64,000 nt of DNA from the NCBI RefSeq assembly GCF_900109325.1, contig NZ_FNZU01000005.1, positions 124,001 to 188,000 on the forward strand, in the 5' to 3' direction. Source of the stretch: Alkalibacterium pelagium. GTDB taxonomy: Bacteria > Bacillota > Bacilli > Lactobacillales > Carnobacteriaceae_A. The notes beneath the pieces were generated by a model. The model saw only the letters and a program-made list of their open reading frames with translations. It ran no database searches and was not told the origin of the DNA. Made by a program: the position numbers and the translations under genes. Of this stretch, positions 26,811 to 35,381 are shown piece after piece. Positions within the stretch are counted from its first letter, which is position 1. Each line of letters starts with the position of its first letter.

Positions 26811-27735
26811 GCTCATGCCCCCTGTCGTAAGAATGAAGTTCCAGGCCGTAGAGATGAGAATAATATTCTCCCGTCCCAAGCGGTCCCACTGTCAGGGCGC
26901 CGTCTTTCATCTGACGGATCATCTGATAAAGAGCCAGCTGTTCTTTTTCATTAAGGGTTTCAAGTGGAATGCACAGCATGCTGTTTCCCAGGTGCATGGT
27001 TCCTTCAGGTAAAGCTATAGACTCTTCCAGCTTCTCAGCCTGCTTCTGTGTACACATGAGTTTGAAATAATCGATTTTATCAACATGATGATCGAAGACA
27101 AAATGCAGCTGCTTGTCTTTCAGGAAAAAGACTTTGTCTGCGTACTCGTCCAGATTGTCGAGCAGGTGGGAAGCGACCATGATGATTTTTCCATCGCGTC
27201 TCAGGTCAATCAATATGTCAGAGACGAGCGACACGTTTTCCGGATCGAGTCCGTTCATGACCTCGTCCATGAACATGATCGGTGTATCGGCCGCCACCAC
27301 CATGGCAAAGCAGAGTCGCTGGCGCATACCTAGAGAGTAGGTGCTGACTTTGCGGTCCACATAGTCTTCCATTTCCAGGCGTTTGATGATCGCCTGAACC
27401 TGATCGCGCTTGCCTGACCACATATCCGCATACATCTGGATATGCTCCGTTCCGGAAAAGTTTTCATGCAGATCGGCCTGATTCGGAAAAAAGGTGATTA
27501 GCTTATGCAGAGCCAGAACATCCTTGTCCTTGGCAGAGTAGGCTGTACCATCCACTTCGATCGTCCCGGATCTGACCGGAATAAAGCGCATGATCGCATT
27601 GAACAGCGTCGTTTTCCCGGTTCCGTTCGGCGCCACAAGTCCGATGATCTGCCCTTCATTCAATGTAAACGAGATGTTTTCCAGTACAACACGATCGCCG
27701 TAAGCAACGGTCATATCGGTGATAGTTAATGTCAT
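26791..27735 (-). CDS. ABC transporter ATP-binding protein (ABC-2 exporter type)
   Basis: This 314-residue ATPase has Walker A APNGTGKTT (about 35-43), the Q-loop region ITFFPNQ, a signature YSLGMRQRL (about 132-140), Walker B IMFMDEVMNGLD (about 155-166) and H-loop ASH. The signature is S-L-G-M-R, common in exporters of the CcmA/BcrA type. The C-terminal 90 residues are extra and may contact the permeases. Its stop overlaps the lipoprotein start, and its start overlaps the permease stop by 4 nt. Together with the two upstream permeases it makes a complete ABC-2 type transporter; the substrate is unknown. Confidence 0.88.
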   Translation of the reverse strand: MTLTITDMTVAYGDRVVLENISFTLNEGQIIGLVAPNGTGKTTLFNAIMRFIPVRSGTIEVDGTAYSAKDKDVLALHKLITFFPNQADLHENFSGTEHIQMYADMWSGKRDQVQAIIKRLEMEDYVDRKVSTYSLGMRQRLCFAMVVAADTPIMFMDEVMNGLDPENVSLVSDILIDLRRDGKIIMVASHLLDNLDEYADKVFFLKDKQLHFVFDHHVDKIDYFKLMCTQKQAEKLEESIALPEGTMHLGNSMLCIPLETLNEKEQLALYQMIRQMKDGALTVGPLGTGEYYSHLYGLELHSYDRGHEHETEPV

Positions 27736-28925
27736 TTAGTTTCTCTCCTTTTTAATCCAAGCGACTGAGTCGGAATGAGGCTGAACAGGTAGTGAAATGC
27801 CCCTTCAAGAGCAAGCCAGATCACCAGTGCAATCAGCGGAAGGCGCCAGAATTCGATGCCTGGAAGCTGGAACTGTCTCGCCATCTGTCCGGTCAAAACG
27901 CCTACGCTGTTCGTGTAGAATGACGGCTGCCAGCCTGTAAGTGGTGGAAAGACCTGCCATAACGTATAAGACAAGACCAGCCCGGCTGTGATGAACAAGG
28001 TCAGGTAGACATTTCGGATCATCCAGCTCAGTCCGGTGATGATCAGCAGAAACAGGAAACTGACAATCATGCCCATTCCGATCAGAAGGAGGCTGTACTG
28101 CCAGAGCGGGATGTATCTGATGGTCTGATTCATATATATTTCAGTCGGATAATTCAAGCTGCCAGACGTTTCAAAGAACAGTGAAATGAGATAACTGGCC
28201 GCCAGCCCACCCAGAGCCACGACCCAAGTCAGGAACCAGAGCATCCCGCTTCTAACCCGCCACTGAGCTTTAAAAGGAACAGGCAGCCCCTGGGTCACAC
28301 TGTAATTCTTCACTTGATCTTTCGTAAAATGATCCCCCGCGAGCAAAGCGATTGCAATGAACACGATGACCGTCACGAACAGTTCAACCTGCTGCTGAAG
28401 AATCTGAGACGACGCATACGGGTTCCATTCGATATCAAGGTTGTTGTCTTCAAGTGCATTGAAAAACGCGATCTGCTGCTCCACTTCTTCTATCGACGGC
28501 AGATAGACGTCCTGAAGAAGATCATAGGATTCAAAATCAGTTTCTTCATGAAGATAGAGATTATTTTCAGCCATTTCTCGGCCGTTATTTAAATAATCCG
28601 ACACCACCTCTTCCAGCCCCTCTACAGTATTCCCTTCACGTTGAGTCATGATGTAGCGGTTCAGTCCGATCAGGATCGAATTGCGCCCCAGTCTCTGCTG
28701 GACTTCCTGACCTATTTCTCCTTCGAAGTGTGAGTCCGGAATCATTCGGAAAATCTGATGCGCATCACTGTATTCTGCACGCAGCTGCATCTCAGGCAAC
28801 GTCACATTCTGCTGCCTGTAAAGCAAGGAAAAGGACCCAAGAAAGACAAAGAATCCAATCAGCAGCAGGCGTGTCTTCCAGTCTCGAAGCATCAGCCGGC
28901 TGTTCCATTTAATTAATGTTTTCAT
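27732..28925 (-). CDS. ABC-2 type permease, second copy
   Basis: This 397-residue membrane protein starts with a cytoplasmic basic segment and TM1 (about 18-35). A large extracytoplasmic region follows (about 36-175), then five or more TM helices (about 178-390). This is the layout of ABC-2 exporter permeases with an external loop. It overlaps the ATPase gene by 4 nt and follows the other permease by 15 bp. The two permeases are of equal length and topology but little residue identity is visible, so they likely form a heterodimer. Confidence 0.8.
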   Translation of the reverse strand: MKTLIKWNSRLMLRDWKTRLLLIGFFVFLGSFSLLYRQQNVTLPEMQLRAEYSDAHQIFRMIPDSHFEGEIGQEVQQRLGRNSILIGLNRYIMTQREGNTVEGLEEVVSDYLNNGREMAENNLYLHEETDFESYDLLQDVYLPSIEEVEQQIAFFNALEDNNLDIEWNPYASSQILQQQVELFVTVIVFIAIALLAGDHFTKDQVKNYSVTQGLPVPFKAQWRVRSGMLWFLTWVVALGGLAASYLISLFFETSGSLNYPTEIYMNQTIRYIPLWQYSLLLIGMGMIVSFLFLLIITGLSWMIRNVYLTLFITAGLVLSYTLWQVFPPLTGWQPSFYTNSVGVLTGQMARQFQLPGIEFWRLPLIALVIWLALEGAFHYLFSLIPTQSLGLKRRETK

Positions 28926-28940
28926 CTGTATTCATGCCTC

Positions 28941-30137
28941 CTATCCTAAGAATGTCTGTCTAGTAATGAGTTTCGATGCCAAGTAGTTCAGCCCTTCAAT
29001 TATCAATAAGGTGACAAGCAGGACAATGATACCTCTAGAATACGGAACAGGTTCCTGGACAATTGCGTCGATCATGCCTGTTGCGGCACCTCCCACCTGA
29101 TAGTAGGTCTGAGGATACCAGCTTATATTAAGGCCCAGCAGTTCTGTCGTCTCTTCCCCGTAATAAAGAAAAGGAAATAACAATGCAAAGGATGTAGCAA
29201 TTAGAACGACGACATCCTGCTTGACAATCAAGCTGATCAGCGTATTCAGACGTGTAAAGCCGTAGAGAAGCAGAGCCAGAAGCGGCAGTGCCCGGATAAA
29301 GAATGTTGAAAGATCAATAACAGACCAGATGGAGGCATGGAACGGTTCGCCTTCAGGTGCGGCTTCAAAAACACCAGCAGGAAGCGATCCAAAACCAAAG
29401 CCGTACTGAATGCCATTGACGAGATAGAAAATCCCGGTTATGACCGCAAAGAACAGCGCAACAAAGCCCAGAGCAGCCAGAGACTGGACCATCAGATAGG
29501 TAAACCAGTTCTTGGATACTCCGAGTTTTTGAGTGGTCAGCTTTCTATCTTTAGTCACTACATCACTGATCATGAACAGCAGCAGGAAAATAAGTATGTA
29601 TGGGCCCCATCCGATCAGGAACAGATGCATCTGCTGCAGACTCGTCCGTTCGTGGATATGGTGAAAACTGAGTGGCTCGACTTCATTAACGTAGACTTGA
29701 TTTTTCATCGCCTGAAACTCCCGTTCCTGAGCATAGCCTAGTATGGGAATATTGAACCCTTCATCTTCCATAACACTTCCCGGATCTTCCTGTGGTCTGT
29801 AGTTAATCGTCAGGTAGCGTCTGGCATCTCCAGTCCGGATCGCTGTCAGCAGTTCACGCTGATTCACGTACTCGTTTCTGGCTTGCTGATAGGCACTCGT
29901 CCCGGTAAAAAAGGATGGCAGGGTCTGACCGGTTTCCAGACGGTCTTCAAAGGTCTGCTGATTTGATACGATGGACCGCTCAAGCTGGGCAACATCAACA
30001 TCAAAATCTTCCGTTAGATTAGGCAGGATGAGAAGGCTATGTACCAGCACGACGCCCAAGCTGAGTACCATAACCAGCCTGTTCTTCTTATTTCTCCACA
30101 TATATTTCAAGATTTCTTCTATAATCTGCTTGTACAT
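28941..30137 (-). CDS. ABC-2 type permease, first gene of the operon
   Basis: This 398-residue protein has TM1 at about 20-40, an external region (about 41-165) and C-terminal TM bundle (about 168-395). FLLLFMISDVVTKDRKLTTQKLGVSKNW marks the coupling-loop region of ABC-2 permeases. It heads the seven-gene operon and is preceded by an extended -10 promoter. Substrate unknown; peptide or lipid export are both possible. Confidence 0.8.
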   Translation of the reverse strand: MYKQIIEEILKYMWRNKKNRLVMVLSLGVVLVHSLLILPNLTEDFDVDVAQLERSIVSNQQTFEDRLETGQTLPSFFTGTSAYQQARNEYVNQRELLTAIRTGDARRYLTINYRPQEDPGSVMEDEGFNIPILGYAQEREFQAMKNQVYVNEVEPLSFHHIHERTSLQQMHLFLIGWGPYILIFLLLFMISDVVTKDRKLTTQKLGVSKNWFTYLMVQSLAALGFVALFFAVITGIFYLVNGIQYGFGFGSLPAGVFEAAPEGEPFHASIWSVIDLSTFFIRALPLLALLLYGFTRLNTLISLIVKQDVVVLIATSFALLFPFLYYGEETTELLGLNISWYPQTYYQVGGAATGMIDAIVQEPVPYSRGIIVLLVTLLIIEGLNYLASKLITRQTFLG

Positions 30138-30177
30138 TCAACCGATCCTTTATCTATGTATTTGTACTATTTAAATC

Positions 30178-30183
30178 ATTCTA
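30178..30183 (-). promoter_or_regulatory. Probable extended -10 promoter of the ABC-exporter operon
   Basis: On the minus strand the sequence TGATAGAAT gives an extended -10 (TGnTAGAAT), about 40 bp upstream of the first permease gene. The -35 region is a T-tract with no clear hexamer. Confidence 0.45.
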
Positions 30184-30189
30184 TCATAG

Positions 30190-30620
30190 AAAACTAAGAA
30201 AAAAAGACGTTTTATCATTTTTTTCTAATCCGGATCATTCTTCATACTTTCTTCATAATATGAGCCGTTATATCGGCTCCGATATGACTGTTATTCACTT
30301 GAATCATTAATATAGAGTCGTTCATATATCAAGAACCAGTACTAAACTCACTCGGTGTATTTCGCTCGCATTATTCTGAATAAACTACATTATGGCACTT
30401 TAGAATGCAGTCCAGCTTACCAGTTGAGTCGTAAACTAAAGTCGTTTTGATCACGGTCTAGTTTATCAGCACGATTCATCACTAGACTCCATAATTTTGT
30501 ATTCATAACGCAGTTTAAATAGACATTTATCCCTATACTTCACTCACCATTGTAGACAAGGGCCTAGAAAAGGTTTCCGAGGAAATTTTCCACCTCTTCT
30601 ATTTTATTCCTATTCTATAT
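30190..30620. other. Non-coding spacer
   Basis: About 430 bp without a convincing frame on either strand. It is AT-rich with several short dyads (for example GAGCCGttatatCGGCTC near 30261-30276) but no recognised RNA or element. The operon to the left and the M24-like gene to the right face away from each other here only in the sense that the latter ends at the far side. Confidence 0.5.
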
Positions 30621-30625
30621 AATGA

Positions 30626-30652
30626 AAAAACTCCCCGATCAGGGGAGTTTTT
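30626..30652. terminator. Terminator after the M24-like gene
   Basis: AAAAACTCCCC and GGGGAGTTTTT form a perfect 11-bp stem with a 5-nt loop, with T-runs on both strands, 11 nt past the stop at 30663. Confidence 0.9.
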
Positions 30653-30662
30653 ACTCAATCAC

Positions 30663-32045
30663 TTAATTTTCGATCGTCAGTGCATACTCGTCGTTCAGCA
30701 TGTAGGGTCTGTAATACGCAAGTGTACCAGCCATCGGCAGCACATCTTCTGACAGCTTGATACCCAGCTCGTCACTCAGATAGGCTCTCCTGCTTTCGAT
30801 TCGTTTCCACATATCCGGATAATCCGCCCGTATGGCCTGCTTCAAAGCATCATCTGCTAGAAGGACCGTACTTTCAGCTGATACCCCATTATGGCCAGGC
30901 TGAGAAGGGATGAAATCGACTTGAAACAGCATCCCCGACTGAACGACTGCTTCTGATCCTTTGTAAAATGGCGAAGACAGCCATTCTTCATCTGCCGTCA
31001 GATGACCCGGGCAAAGATGCCAGCCGTATGTGTCCTGCGGATAAAATGTATTGAAGGCATCATAAAAGTCTCCACCGCGCAGACCTATTTTCAAGTTCGT
31101 CAGCCAGTAATGATACGCTTCAAAATAAGGTACGACAACCTCTTCTAAGTATCCTTCATCTACTCCATTAAGTTCTTCTTTATTTGTCACGGCATAGCCT
31201 GACCTGCTCGACAACCCGCCTTTATAAGAAACCGTCAGGGCCACTTTGTCTCCTTTGACGAGTCTCTTATCAGTCGGGTAAAGATTCCCTTTTATAAATC
31301 GGTCACCGAATGCACAGATCGTGACCACATTGTTGTACTGACCATCTCTGTTGAGACGGTTCCCCATTTCCAGTTCGCTCACCCCAACAGTCAGGCTATT
31401 CATTGCATCCAGTACCGCATCTGATGCCAGAGCTGCTCCGTATTCGTAATGTGCCGCTTCATTGGCATTGATGGTCACTCGTGCGCCATTTTCCGGACCG
31501 ACCAGAAGCGCTGTCGCATTAACAAGCTTGTCTTTTCCGGCAACCGTCTCCAGGGCACTAACGATAAATTGCGGGATATCGAACTGACGAGCCATCCCCG
31601 GAATCAGCTTCCAGCCAACAAGGCCGACCTGACTGGACGTATCTATATCTGTCTCTTGAAGAACAGCTGTAAAATCATCCAGCTCTCCCATTGGCTGATT
31701 CGGCAGTGAGAAAAGCGCACACTTTCTTCCGACAGCTTTTAAGCGCGCATGCGGCGCTTTGTTGATATTCTCATTACCCAGTATAAGTGTCGCCGAACCA
31801 TCCTGGTTTAAAACCAGCAGCGCTTCTTCAAACCTCGGAATGAACCCGACCAGATACTCGAAACTGCTGCCATGTTCCTTGTCGGCATAGATAACTAATG
31901 AAGACAGTCCACTGTCTTTCATGCGCTCAAGTACTTTGTTCAACCGTTCCTGAATCGTCTCATCCGTCAGCATGACCTTGCTTCTGATGTTGTCCATTTC
32001 AGGCTTCTTAACTTTTTTGACTACAACTGCCACTGTCATTCCCAT
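30663..32045 (-). CDS. M24/aminopeptidase-P-fold protein lacking metal ligands
   Basis: This 460-residue protein has a creatinase/prolidase N-terminal domain (about 25-165) and a pita-bread C-terminal domain (about 190-430). Conserved landmarks such as ANEAAHYEYGAALASDAV, PGHLTADEEW, GMLFQVDFIP and VSAESTVLLADDAL are present. The first two metal-binding aspartates of M24 enzymes (D-G-...-D-x-T-R) are replaced: the matching segment reads VSYKGGLSSRSGYAVT. It is therefore probably not a dinuclear metallopeptidase and may be a binding protein or use other chemistry. No signal peptide. The chosen ATG is the first; M17 (MDNIRSK) is an alternative. Single-gene unit with its own terminator. Confidence 0.7.
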   Translation of the reverse strand: MGMTVAVVVKKVKKPEMDNIRSKVMLTDETIQERLNKVLERMKDSGLSSLVIYADKEHGSSFEYLVGFIPRFEEALLVLNQDGSATLILGNENINKAPHARLKAVGRKCALFSLPNQPMGELDDFTAVLQETDIDTSSQVGLVGWKLIPGMARQFDIPQFIVSALETVAGKDKLVNATALLVGPENGARVTINANEAAHYEYGAALASDAVLDAMNSLTVGVSELEMGNRLNRDGQYNNVVTICAFGDRFIKGNLYPTDKRLVKGDKVALTVSYKGGLSSRSGYAVTNKEELNGVDEGYLEEVVVPYFEAYHYWLTNLKIGLRGGDFYDAFNTFYPQDTYGWHLCPGHLTADEEWLSSPFYKGSEAVVQSGMLFQVDFIPSQPGHNGVSAESTVLLADDALKQAIRADYPDMWKRIESRRAYLSDELGIKLSEDVLPMAGTLAYYRPYMLNDEYALTIEN

Positions 32046-32165
32046 CCTTTTCCATCTTATTATTCAGTCAGGCTACACAAAACGCCTGTCTCTTACATCC
32101 CTGTCAATCATATCACAGGGAATGAAATTCGGCAGGCCGGGTAAGTGTTTTCTCATTTGAGGCCT

Positions 32166-32654
32166 CTAGTCAGCTATTCTGGGATAACGTCTGATCAGCC
32201 AGGTATCGCAGGCACTATGTTCCGTCCCGTTAAGTGGAGCCTCCAGCTTTTCAAATCCATATTTACTGTAGAGATGGTTGGCATCTGACAATGAGGCAAA
32301 CGTTTCAATGTAAAGTGCATCATAGTGATGCGTACCAAAATCCATAGCCTTCTTGATCAGCTGATGAGCGTAGCCATTCCCACGCTCTTTTTTTATAATG
32401 TAGAGTTTCTGAATTTCTCCAACTTTCTCTTTCTCGTCAAATGGACCGACCCCGATTCCACCGATGACTGTTCCGTCTTTTTCCAGCACCCAGTACTGTC
32501 TGTCCGGTTTCTGGTAATAAACGTACAATTCGAACAAGTACGGGTCGTAGTATGCTGTCCCCGGCATCTTGAGTCCTTCTTCTTCAAGTGAGCGCTGAAC
32601 GATCTGACCGATGATTTCATTATCTCTTTCTTCAATTTCCCTAAGTAAAAGCAT
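32166..32654 (-). CDS. GNAT-family N-acetyltransferase
   Basis: This 162-residue protein has the GNAT acetyl-CoA motif A: EIQKLYIIKKERGNGYAHQLIKKAMDFG (about 95-122), with Q/R-x-x-G-x-G/A represented by R-G-N-G-Y-A. The preceding beta strand is GGIGVGPFDEKE. The C-terminal strand-helix ends LYSKYGFEKLEAPLNG. Substrate not predictable. Monocistronic. Confidence 0.85.
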   Translation of the reverse strand: MLLLREIEERDNEIIGQIVQRSLEEEGLKMPGTAYYDPYLFELYVYYQKPDRQYWVLEKDGTVIGGIGVGPFDEKEKVGEIQKLYIIKKERGNGYAHQLIKKAMDFGTHHYDALYIETFASLSDANHLYSKYGFEKLEAPLNGTEHSACDTWLIRRYPRIAD

Positions 32655-32901
32655 CCGTTCTCCCCCTTATTATGTTTACCACTTAGCTTATGTGACCTGG
32701 TGATCGATGACGCCAGTAAAGATTCGCCTCTCACCATTATTTTTCTTATCCTATCATACTTTTTCCGGAGGATATAACTTCTTTTTAAAATGCATTCTGT
32801 TATCTTATTATATCCATTAAATGATACTATTCAATTAGGACAAAATGAGCGGATTAAACTATACCTACAGTGAGCACTAATATACGAAAGGATGTTAAAG
32901 C

Positions 32902-34242
32902 ATGACTCAATCATTTGATGTCGTCGTCATAGGCAGCGGCGTTGCCGGAAAGAGCATTGCCTCAGGTCTTGCAGCTGCTGATAGAACAGTTGCCATTATT
33001 GAAGAAGATTTATGGGGCGGAACCTGTCCGAATAGAGGGTGTGACCCGAAAAAAGTTCTCGTGAGTGCCGTCGAAGCCCAGGATAAAGCTGCTCAAATGA
33101 GTGGAAAAGGAATCGAAGGTCAGCAGATAGTCAACTGGCCGGACCTTATGGCTTTCAAGAAGACCTTTACTGATCCGGTACCAGAACAAAGTAAAAAAAG
33201 TCTGGAATCGGCCGGAGTGACAACTATAACGGGTTCAGCTGAATTTATCGGTAAAAATACCCTTCAGATCAAAGACACCGTCATTAAAGGAACTCAGTTT
33301 GTCATTGCGGCAGGTGCCCGTCCTTTCCTTTTGGATATTCCAGGGCAGGAACATTTCCTGACTAGTGATGATTTTCTCTCACTTCCGGAAATGCCTGATG
33401 TGGTGACTTTCGTAGGCGGTGGGTATATCTCTTTTGAACTGGCTGCTATAGCAAACGCAGCGGGTGCAGAAGTGCATATCGTCCAGCACAATGACAGGCC
33501 TCTCAAGGCGTACAAACAAGATTATGTGGAAGAAGTCATGAAACAGCTGGAAAACAAAGGCGTGACCTTCCACTTGAATACCAGCATCGCCGAGATTGAA
33601 AAGATAGACCACGGGTATCGTCTGACGGATGACTCTGATTTCGACCTGACGACTGATCTGGTCTTCGGGACGACTGGTCGCGTTCCAAATATTGAGCGCC
33701 TGAATCTCGAACAGGTAGGCGTGGATTACGGTAAGGCAGGCATCAAGGTGGATGACTATCTCCGTACAAGCGATTCATCAATATTTGCAATCGGAGACTG
33801 TATTGCTAAAAACCAGCCGAACCTGACCCCGGTCTCCAGTTTTGAAGCCAGCTATCTGCTGGACTACCTGACGGGAGAATCAAGCGAGCCCATTGCCTAC
33901 CCGAGCATTCCGACGATCGTCTTTACCAGTCCAAGACTTGCTCAGATCGGCGTAACAGAAAAGGATGCAACCGAAGATCCAGAGACTTATGACGTGTCCA
34001 CCATCGACGCGACTAAGTGGTTCAGCTACAGCCGATCAAACGAACCTGTCTCTGATGTAACGATAGTGACAGAAAAAGAAACAGGGTTCCTGGTCGGAGC
34101 CGCCTGCATCAATAACGAGGCCGATCAGCTGATCAACTACTTCAGCTTCCTAATCAATCAGAAGATCAAAACGGAAAATTTATCAGACATGATTTTTGCC
34201 TATCCATCCATTGCCAGCGACCTGCCGTCTCTTTACAGCTGA
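32902..34242 (+). CDS. FAD/NAD(P)-dependent disulfide oxidoreductase-like protein
   Basis: This 446-residue glutathione reductase-fold protein has an FAD-binding GSGVAGKSIASGL (11-23), a redox-active disulfide motif GGTCPNRGCDPKK (C-x4-C, about 40-52), an NAD(P)-binding GGGYISFELA (about 172-181) and FAIGDC (about 295-300). The C-terminal interface motif is F-A-Y-P-S-x-x-S-D-L where classical glutathione/lipoamide reductases have H-P-T-x-x-E, so the catalytic His is missing. It is thus related to, but not, a standard glutathione or mercuric reductase. It is likely cytosolic thiol redox or quinone chemistry. The ATG is preceded by GAAAGGATG. Confidence 0.85.
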   Translation: MTQSFDVVVIGSGVAGKSIASGLAAADRTVAIIEEDLWGGTCPNRGCDPKKVLVSAVEAQDKAAQMSGKGIEGQQIVNWPDLMAFKKTFTDPVPEQSKKSLESAGVTTITGSAEFIGKNTLQIKDTVIKGTQFVIAAGARPFLLDIPGQEHFLTSDDFLSLPEMPDVVTFVGGGYISFELAAIANAAGAEVHIVQHNDRPLKAYKQDYVEEVMKQLENKGVTFHLNTSIAEIEKIDHGYRLTDDSDFDLTTDLVFGTTGRVPNIERLNLEQVGVDYGKAGIKVDDYLRTSDSSIFAIGDCIAKNQPNLTPVSSFEASYLLDYLTGESSEPIAYPSIPTIVFTSPRLAQIGVTEKDATEDPETYDVSTIDATKWFSYSRSNEPVSDVTIVTEKETGFLVGAACINNEADQLINYFSFLINQKIKTENLSDMIFAYPSIASDLPSLYS

Positions 34243-34409
34243 TCCATTCCCCCTCCTTTTGGTTATTGAATACCCGAAGGAGGGCATTATTAATCAGCTG
34301 TAATTCAGATACAAAATATAACGCTCCCGCTACCCCCATGAGTATATGATTACAGGTTTACCCCACCCCTTTGCTATACTGAATGAATAGAAAACTAGGA
34401 GGAAATAAT

Positions 34410-35381
34410 ATGATACGGTTCGAAGAGGTGTACAAATTTTATAATGACACCGCTGTGGTCGAGGACTTTTCGCTGGAAATAAATGAAGGCGAGTTCTTTG
34501 TCCTGATAGGTCCCAGCGGAAGTGGAAAGACCACGACACTTAAAATGATTAATCAGCTGATCCACTTAACTGAAGGGACGATCCTGATCGACGACAAGCG
34601 CATCAGTGACTATGATCTGCAGGAACTGCGCTGGAATATCGGCTATGTGCTTCAGCAGATTGCCCTGTTTCCTAATATGACAGTAGAAGAGAACATCACT
34701 ATTGTGCCGGAAATGAAAAAATGGTCCAAAGAAGATATGCACGACCGTGTAACTGAACTGCTGGATACGGTAGGTCTTGATCCTGACAAATACCGGAACC
34801 GCCAAATTTCCGAATTGTCAGGCGGTGAGCAGCAGAGAATCGGAGTCATCCGGGCTCTGGCAGCTGATCCAGACATCATTTTAATGGATGAGCCGTTCAG
34901 CGCTCTGGATCCTATCAGCCGAAGCCGTCTGCAGAAAGACGTGGTCGAGCTTCAGCACAAACTGAAGAAGACAGTAGTCTTTGTGACGCATGACATGCAG
35001 GAAGCCATCAATCTGGGCGACCGCATCTGTGTGATGAATCAGGGCAGGATCGAACAGGTCGGTACTGCCGAAGAGATACTGAAGCACCCGGCCAATGACT
35101 TTGTCAAAGAATTCCTGCAGACTGGTCTGCCGCATTATCAGGAAGAAAAGACTGTCCAACATTTAATCGACAACGACTACATCACCAGAACCTCAGATGC
35201 ACCAAGTACGGCGTCGATCGAGGCAGATGCGCCAGTTAACGACTTGCTTTTATTGATGGCAGACCATTCAACTGTCAAGGTGACCCATGCCGATCAGGAA
35301 GACTGCATGGTTACACGTGACCACCTGGTTCATTACCTGGCCAGCCAAGTCAACACTGATAAGGAGGCCTCTGCATCATGA
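34410..35381 (+). CDS. opuCA: Osmoprotectant (betaine/carnitine/choline) ABC transporter ATPase, OpuCA-like
   Basis: This 323-residue ATPase has Walker A GPSGSGKTT (about 35-43), signature LSGGEQQR (about 139-146), Walker B IILMDEPFSALD (about 158-169) and a C-terminal CBS-like regulatory region shorter than two complete CBS domains. I start it at 34410 (M-I-R-F-E-E-V) because AGGAGG lies 7 nt upstream; an in-frame ATG at 34383 has no ribosome site. It overlaps the permease/binding-protein gene by 4 nt. The pair imports compatible solutes for osmotic stress, consistent with a salt-tolerant host. Confidence 0.9.
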   Translation: MIRFEEVYKFYNDTAVVEDFSLEINEGEFFVLIGPSGSGKTTTLKMINQLIHLTEGTILIDDKRISDYDLQELRWNIGYVLQQIALFPNMTVEENITIVPEMKKWSKEDMHDRVTELLDTVGLDPDKYRNRQISELSGGEQQRIGVIRALAADPDIILMDEPFSALDPISRSRLQKDVVELQHKLKKTVVFVTHDMQEAINLGDRICVMNQGRIEQVGTAEEILKHPANDFVKEFLQTGLPHYQEEKTVQHLIDNDYITRTSDAPSTASIEADAPVNDLLLLMADHSTVKVTHADQEDCMVTRDHLVHYLASQVNTDKEASAS

